A stretch of DNA of 11,447 bases from the NCBI GenBank assembly GCA_003353825.1, contig PIVW01000157.1, positions 1 through 11,447 on the forward strand, read 5' to 3'. Source of the stretch: Chloroflexota bacterium (GTDB taxonomy: Bacteria; Chloroflexota; Anaerolineae; J102). The notes under the pieces are model-generated. The model did no database searches. It had not been told where the DNA came from and saw nothing but the letters and a program-made list of their open reading frames with translations. Each line of letters opens with the position of its first letter. Positions within the stretch are counted from its first letter, which is position 1. Below, piece after piece: positions 7,446-11,447 of the stretch. The translations under genes and the position numbers were made by a program.

Positions 7446-10130
7446 TTAGAGCAGGCCTAGTTCATTGGCCCGATGAACTGCCTGCATACGACTGTTTACG
7501 GTAAGCTTGCTGTAGATGCGTTTGGCGTGCGTACGAACAGTGTTTACTGACACCACCATCTCAGTTGCTATTTCATCAAAGGATTTTTCAGTGGATAAGA
7601 GCTTTAATGTCTGCATTTCGCGGTTGGTCAAGGGATCGACCAAATCTATGTTAACCTTTAAGGACGTGGACTTGAGGTCAGAAGTGGGGAGCGCTGTCAG
7701 TATCCGCGCGACATAGTGAGGCGCCACACTCTGCCGGCGTAGCCTCTCCAATAGTCTCGCCATCACAGGACCCAGATCCACAAAAAGTCGAATATAGCCG
7801 TGAGGTTCAGCCCAGCCTACGACCGCCTGCAACAGATTCAGAGCAGCCGCACGCTCTCCTTGGATTTCCTTCAGGATAGCCTGCATAGCGGTGATTTCCA
7901 TCAAGCGCCAGGTATTGTGGGTGGATTCAACAGACTGGTGAAGCAGCGTCAACAGGTTCGCCGCCCTATCCAGAGTCTCAAAAGTACCTTGTGCTAGCAG
8001 CACGTTGGCTATCGTCAATTGAGGGATGTGCGGCATCAGCATCATGGGAACCTCATCGCCGACCGGAGCCGCCCATCGATTGATGTCCAGAACCTCTCCT
8101 TCCAGCAAAGCCAATCGCGAAGAAAAAGATTCAGCCTCAAGCAGCAGATAGGCGTTGTTTGTTTCCATAGCCCAGTCGATGGCGGCCTGGCTTGACTCTC
8201 GTGCAAGGTCGGGTTTTCCCAGCGCCAGTAAACAAAGCGCCTTGCCGTAATAGCCGTGCGCTACCACCGTGTCATGAGTCCGGTAGTGCAGTTCGGCTAC
8301 CTGTGTGAATTCCTGGTTGGCCCTGGCCAGGTCATTGCGCTGGTAAAGCACGTGACCGAGTACCATTCGTGCCCAACCCAGCGACATATAGAGCTTGCGT
8401 GGCTTTGTGAGGTTCACTTGTAGTTGAGCGACTTGTTCTAGTCCACTCAGATTGCCCGCCAGCATCTCAATCGCCATAAGACCGCCATAAGCGCGATGTG
8501 TGAACTTGCCGGCTCGGCCACCAGCGGTCACGATGTTGTGCATCTCCTTGTAGGCCCTATCAAGCTGACCAACCAATTGGTACGCGCCAGCGCGGAAGGT
8601 AAGGGCTTCACCATGCACCCACTCAAGCTCTATGGGTGTGACGTCGACGGCATGTTCGGCGTTCTTTAGGCTGAGTTGACCCTGCCCGATCCAGTAATAG
8701 AGGATAGCCCACAAGACTGCGATCTCGCCGTCCAGGATGGCGCGCTCCTTGTTGGTCAGATCAGCGTCATCCCGAAGCAAGACCGCAGCCTGCTCCAGGA
8801 GTGGGGGAATCTCTTCATGTCTGAACCTGTTCTCCAACAACCAAGCTTGGGTGAGAAGTAGGTCCGCGTCACGCTCAACGAGAACCGGGGAAAGTATATC
8901 CAGTATGCGCTCCAGGATCTGAAACTGTTCCTCAAGCAACAGTGTGTGACGGTGCTTGAGGAACAGCCCCACAGCGCTCTTGGTATCGCCAGCAGCCAGG
9001 GCGTGATGTATCGCTTCTTCGTGCAGGTCATTATCTGATAACCAAATGCTGGAGCGCTTGTGCAAGGCGGAGATATCGTTGGAACTGAACTTGTTCGCCA
9101 ACAGCGTCTGCAGACGCTCTCGAAACAGGTGATGATAGCGATAATATCCCTGTTGGCCACTCAGTGGCAAGATAAACAGGTTGGCTTTATGTAGCCAGTC
9201 CAGGTAGGTCTGGCCGTCGTATTCGGACTCATCCAATCCGGTGACCGCATCACACAGCGGGCCGTTCAACCAGTCAAGTATTGAGGTCCTTAATAGAAAG
9301 TCCTGGATGGCGGGAGGCTGGACTGTCACGACCTGCTCCATCAAATAATCGGCAACGTGCGGCGTGAGGTTCTCCTGTTGGCTGCTCAGTAGGGGAGAAA
9401 GATCACCTTGTCGCTGCCCCGTAAGGATGGCCAAACGCAAACCTGTCACCCAACCTTCAGTCTTGTCGGTCAGATCGGCGGCTGTGGCCTGGTCATACTC
9501 TACATCCTGCATCTGCTGCAGCAAGGCCTTAGTCTCATCTTCCGAAAAACGCAGATCTCGGGACCGTATCTCGGTCATTTTGCCTCGCGCCAGGAGTGAT
9601 GTAATGGGTAAAGAAGGATCGCGACGGGTGATCACGATTAGATGAAGCGGTGGCGGCGGATGGCGCAGAATCTCGTCTAGCAGGTCGTGGATATCAGTGT
9701 TTTGAATAAAACGAAAATCATCCAACACCAAAATGAAGGCCTGCTCAAGTTCATCCAGCTCGTTGATCAAAGCACGGCTCAAAACCGGCAAGGGAGGGAG
9801 TGTGGCAGCCTCTAGCAAGGCCACGGTTTCTCGGCAGCCTGTAGGAAATCTCGTTTGGACGGCCGCGATGAAGTAGGTCAGAAACATGGCTACGTCGTCA
9901 TCCCTCTCATTCAGCGACACCCAGGCATTGGCTGTTTCAGACCTGTCCAGCCAACTGCTGATAAGCGTTGTTTTTCCATAACCGGCCGAGGCTGAGACCA
10001 AGGTAAACGGTCAGTGGCGATCAGCATTGAGTCGTTTCAGTAAGTGGGGTCGATCTACAAACGATTCAGGAACCTGAGGACGGTATAATTTAGTACGCAG
10101 TATGTTAGAGAATTCAATCGTCTGGTTCAT
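7446..10130 (-). CDS. MalT-like LuxR-family transcriptional regulator (STAND ATPase) with in-frame TGA at codon 40
   Basis: Large cytosolic signal-sensing transcription activator: an ATPase module holds the protein inactive until an inducer binds, then it oligomerises on DNA. Counted from ATG 10130 it has 894 codons, close to E. coli MalT (901). The N-terminus LRTKLYRPQVP (11-21) and VDRPHLLKRLN is family-typical. Codon 40 (10011-10013) is TGA. Then come PFTLVSASAGYGKTT with the Walker A lysine at 53, Walker B FILVLDDF (132-139), VITRRDPSLP, a long helical repeat (TPR-like) region and a C-terminal LuxR helix-turn-helix (about 831-894, FDEIATEMVVSVNTVRTHAKRIY). If TGA stops translation, the only open product starts at TTG 10001 (851 residues), without a visible ribosome site but keeping Walker A. 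AAAGGAA before ATG 10130 has a short spacing. Its target is unknown; the arc operon downstream is a candidate. Confidence 0.88.
10011..10013 (-). other. In-frame TGA stop codon early in the regulator gene
   Basis: Reading from ATG 10130, codons 1-39 give a normal family N-terminus, codon 40 is TGA, and codon 41 onward continues the family sequence in the same frame. Relatives usually carry Arg or a similar residue here; one C-to-T change at a CpG would turn CGA into TGA. TGA is a genuine stop at the ends of arcA, the transporter and the small protein gene, and Trp is coded by TGG throughout, so a code change is excluded. The next base is C, the context most prone to read-through. Confidence 0.85.
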
Positions 10131-10219
10131 CGTTCCTTTCGCTTCCGTAAGCAGACCTAAACCTGTATATCAGCCTAGCATAGGGTCTCTCTATATTTTC
10201 CAAAAATGGCTGGTAACCC

Positions 10220-10248
10220 ATTTTACGACAGCACATCACTCATTGCAA
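10220..10248 (-). promoter_or_regulatory. Promoter candidate of the regulator gene
   Basis: Minus strand TTGCAA (10243-10248), 17-base spacer, TAAAAT (10220-10225). Five of six matches at -10 and four of six at -35 with ideal spacing. Transcription would start near 10213, leaving a leader of about 80 bases before ATG 10130. The fact that it leads to ATG 10130, not to the TTG at 10001, supports the longer gene model. Confidence 0.5.
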
Positions 10249-10310
10249 GAGTCTTACATATAGCAGGTTCACCAAAGGATGCTAGCGCGAAATGGAGTAA
10301 TCTGGGGCCT

Positions 10311-10336
10311 TCCGCCATGGCTTAAGCGTTGGCGGA
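10311..10336. promoter_or_regulatory. 26-bp dyad upstream of the regulator promoter
   Basis: TCCGCCA (10311-10317) and TGGCGGA (10330-10336) are perfect inverted arms around the perfect inner palindrome GCTTAAGC; 22 of 26 positions are symmetric. It lies about 63 bases upstream of the -35 box of the regulator promoter. No T-run follows on either strand in the correct direction, so an operator is as likely as a terminator. It also covers the end of the open frame of the propeller remnant. Confidence 0.45.
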
Positions 10337-10483
10337 AAAAGGATATAAGATCAGTACAGTGTTCACCTTAATCTTAAATAACGATATGTCAGTGATATAA
10401 CGACTAAACAATGGGCGCTGGAGCAAAGCGCTCCTGATCGAAGCATCGAATAGATATGCAAGCAGCGGTCGATGGCATGCTCC

Positions 10484-10645
10484 CGGAGTTAGTTCGTTCA
10501 CCACCAACTGTGCGGGTTCGTCGCCGGCGGTTGCAATCACCCACAGGTTGGCTCGTCCAGCAGAATCCAGACGGGCGAAGAGGATGTAGGCGTCATCGCC
10601 AGACCAGAGCGGGTATTCGTCACGATAACCAGCCTCAGAAGTCAT
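10484..10645 (-). pseudogene. Remnant of a TolB/PD40-type beta-propeller protein
   Basis: About 54 residues (GYRDEYPLWSGDDAYILFAR, then LDSAGRANLWVIATAGDEPAQLV, ending VNELTPG) match the last PD40/WD40-like blade of TolB-like propeller proteins common in Chloroflexota. Such proteins have several hundred residues; everything before this blade is absent. After ELTPG the frame stays open to 10322 but the sequence no longer resembles the family. ATG 10645 has no ribosome binding site. The frame is the same as that of the 121-residue gene just upstream, separated only by its TAA and eight codons. I read it as a deletion remnant, not a gene. Confidence 0.55.
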
Positions 10646-10651
10646 CTGATG

Positions 10652-10672
10652 TGTATTGTGTGTTGCGTGTTA
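10652..10672. repeat. Three-unit seven-base repeat overlapping the end of the 121-residue gene
   Basis: Plus-strand heptamers TGTATTG, TGTGTTG and CGTGTTA follow each other without gap. The last one contains the TAA stop (10670-10672) of the upstream gene. It resembles ATTGCGT-type heptamer arrays seen between genes in Chloroflexota and lies exactly at the junction to the truncated propeller remnant. Confidence 0.45.
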
Positions 10673-11035
10673 CATTTCGAAATCGAGCCACAAATCGACT
10701 TCCAAAGGTTCCCAGTATTCGGTCGTGACCGTGCCCGGCTCGAACAGTTCGTAGGGATCGACTTTTTTGTATGCCTCGTAGCCGCCTGACCAATCTTTGC
10801 GGCGCTCCTTATAAGCATGATGCCCCTCAAGCGTATGAAACTCGAACAGCATGATATAGGTGCCGCTGGCATTGCCATCACGATCGACCTGGCGATAATA
10901 GCGTGCGGATTTCCATTCGGCAAAGAGATCGGGGTGATGTTCTTCGACAAAGGTAAACCATCGTTTGATCATGTCGTGGTGTGCTTTCTGGTTACCTTCA
11001 GCAATGCGCCAGGTTTCGTATTCGATAAAACTCAT
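10670..11035 (-). CDS. Hypothetical protein, probable dimeric alpha/beta-barrel (ferredoxin-like) fold
   Basis: A 121-residue soluble protein rich in aromatic and charged residues, no signal peptide. The order of elements reads strand (FIEYETWRI), helix (about 18-42, KAHHDMIKRWFTFVEEHH), strand (SARYYRQV), strand (GTYIMLFEFHTLEG), helix (HHAYKERRKDW onward), strand (TTEYWEPLEVDLWLDF). That pattern suits the dimeric alpha/beta-barrel superfamily (NIPSNAP, EthD, ABM types), whose members include small monooxygenases and stress proteins. No specific family or catalytic residue can be named. ATG 11035 has GGAG (11042-11045) six bases upstream. It follows the monooxygenase fragment by 17 bases, so both were probably one transcript. 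The gene looks intact, unlike its two neighbours. Confidence 0.75.
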   Translation of the reverse strand: MSFIEYETWRIAEGNQKAHHDMIKRWFTFVEEHHPDLFAEWKSARYYRQVDRDGNASGTYIMLFEFHTLEGHHAYKERRKDWSGGYEAYKKVDPYELFEPGTVTTEYWEPLEVDLWLDFEM

Positions 11036-11052
11036 GTTTCTCTCCGTTATGG

Positions 11053-11352
11053 TTAAGCGAAATGGGGGAGAACCCCTTCTCCAAGGATACGAATGGCGGC
11101 GGCGCTGCCTTCGGGCCCATGAGGCATACCGAACTCTATGCGTCTGACCATGGTCTCATCCACCATCCGTTCGATTTGGGCGATGCAGTCGTACGCGTTA
11201 CCGTAGAGTGCGAAGTTGTCCAGAGTGTTCTTCGATAGTAAGGCGGCCGCTTTATCGATATCGCCAGCAGCGGTCGCAGCCTTGACCTGGTGCAGTTCAT
11301 CGGGCGAGACACCCACAAAAGCAGGCATTGGGTCTATACTGACAACGGTCAT
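11053..11352 (-). pseudogene. C-terminal fragment of a luciferase-like (F420-type) monooxygenase
   Basis: The 99-residue open frame resembles the last third of LLM-family oxidoreductases: GVSPDELHQVKAATAAGD, then an L-x-x-FALYGN-x-x-x-CIAQIERMVD stretch matching 'FAIAGTPEECIERIEAL', then RRIEFGMPHGPEG and a final ILGEGVLPHF. Family proteins have about 300-350 residues with the flavin/F420 barrel mostly N-terminal, so this piece alone cannot bind the cofactor normally. An in-frame TGA lies five codons before ATG 11352 and there is no ribosome binding site. The frame upstream in another phase (32 codons to the window edge) shows no LLM similarity and ends at TGA 11349-11351, overlapping the ATG as ATGA. 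Most likely a 5'-truncated remnant; a short coupled gene is the alternative. Confidence 0.6.
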
Positions 11353-11447
11353 AAAGGAACATTTTCAAAAGTCTGGAACTTGAGGGTCAATAAGCTGGCA
11401 AGCTCTTGCTTATATATCCCATCGGTTTGAGCGATACAATCTACAAT

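Noticed and set aside
10011..10013. Reassigned genetic code (TGA as Trp) or selenocysteine
   Set aside because: arcA, the transporter gene and the small protein gene all end at TGA, and Trp is encoded by TGG. The family has no selenocysteine at this place and I see no convincing SECIS-like hairpin directly downstream.

Overview
The window reads as a piece of a bacterial chromosome, most likely from a Chloroflexota (Anaerolineae-like) lineage. That placement is inference. It rests on a giant MalT-type LuxR regulator, a small conserved protein type I associate with that phylum, a TolB-like propeller remnant and seven-base periodic intergenic repeats. Every gene I can support lies on the minus strand, so transcription runs from high to low coordinates. 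No RNA gene, CRISPR array, insertion sequence or plus-strand gene was found.

Right end (about 10.3-11.45 kb): a decayed or accessory patch. In order of transcription it holds the C-terminal third of a luciferase-like (F420-type) monooxygenase with no N-terminal part, an intact 121-residue protein that looks like a dimeric alpha/beta barrel, and a roughly 54-residue remnant of a TolB/PD40 propeller protein that starts right after a seven-base repeat. A 26-bp dyad (10311-10336) and a good sigma70-like promoter (10220-10248) follow.

Middle (7446-10130): a full-length MalT-like STAND ATPase/LuxR regulator, 894 codons counted from its natural start. The family N-terminus is present and in frame, but codon 40 is TGA, a few codons before the Walker A motif; the remaining 854 sense codons are open. 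It is a very recent nonsense mutation, a sequence error, a read-through case, or a gene started at the TTG at 10001. Downstream lie 478 bases without a gene but with two promoter-like sites sharing an identical -10 decamer, then a conserved 89-residue protein of unknown function (6698-6967).

Left part (1-6425): a complete arginine deiminase operon in the order ArcD-like/YfcC transporter, arcB (ornithine carbamoyltransferase), arcC (carbamate kinase), arcA (arginine deiminase), nhaC-family antiporter (cut by the window edge). Arginine enters in probable exchange for ornithine. ArcA makes citrulline and ammonia, ArcB phosphorolyses citrulline to ornithine and carbamoyl phosphate, and ArcC makes ATP, CO2 and ammonia. 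The NhaC-type protein ties the pathway to Na+/H+ balance or to another exchange. Key catalytic residues are present in all three enzymes. Three of the four intergenic gaps carry an obvious inverted repeat without a U-tract, suggesting mRNA processing or graded expression along the operon.
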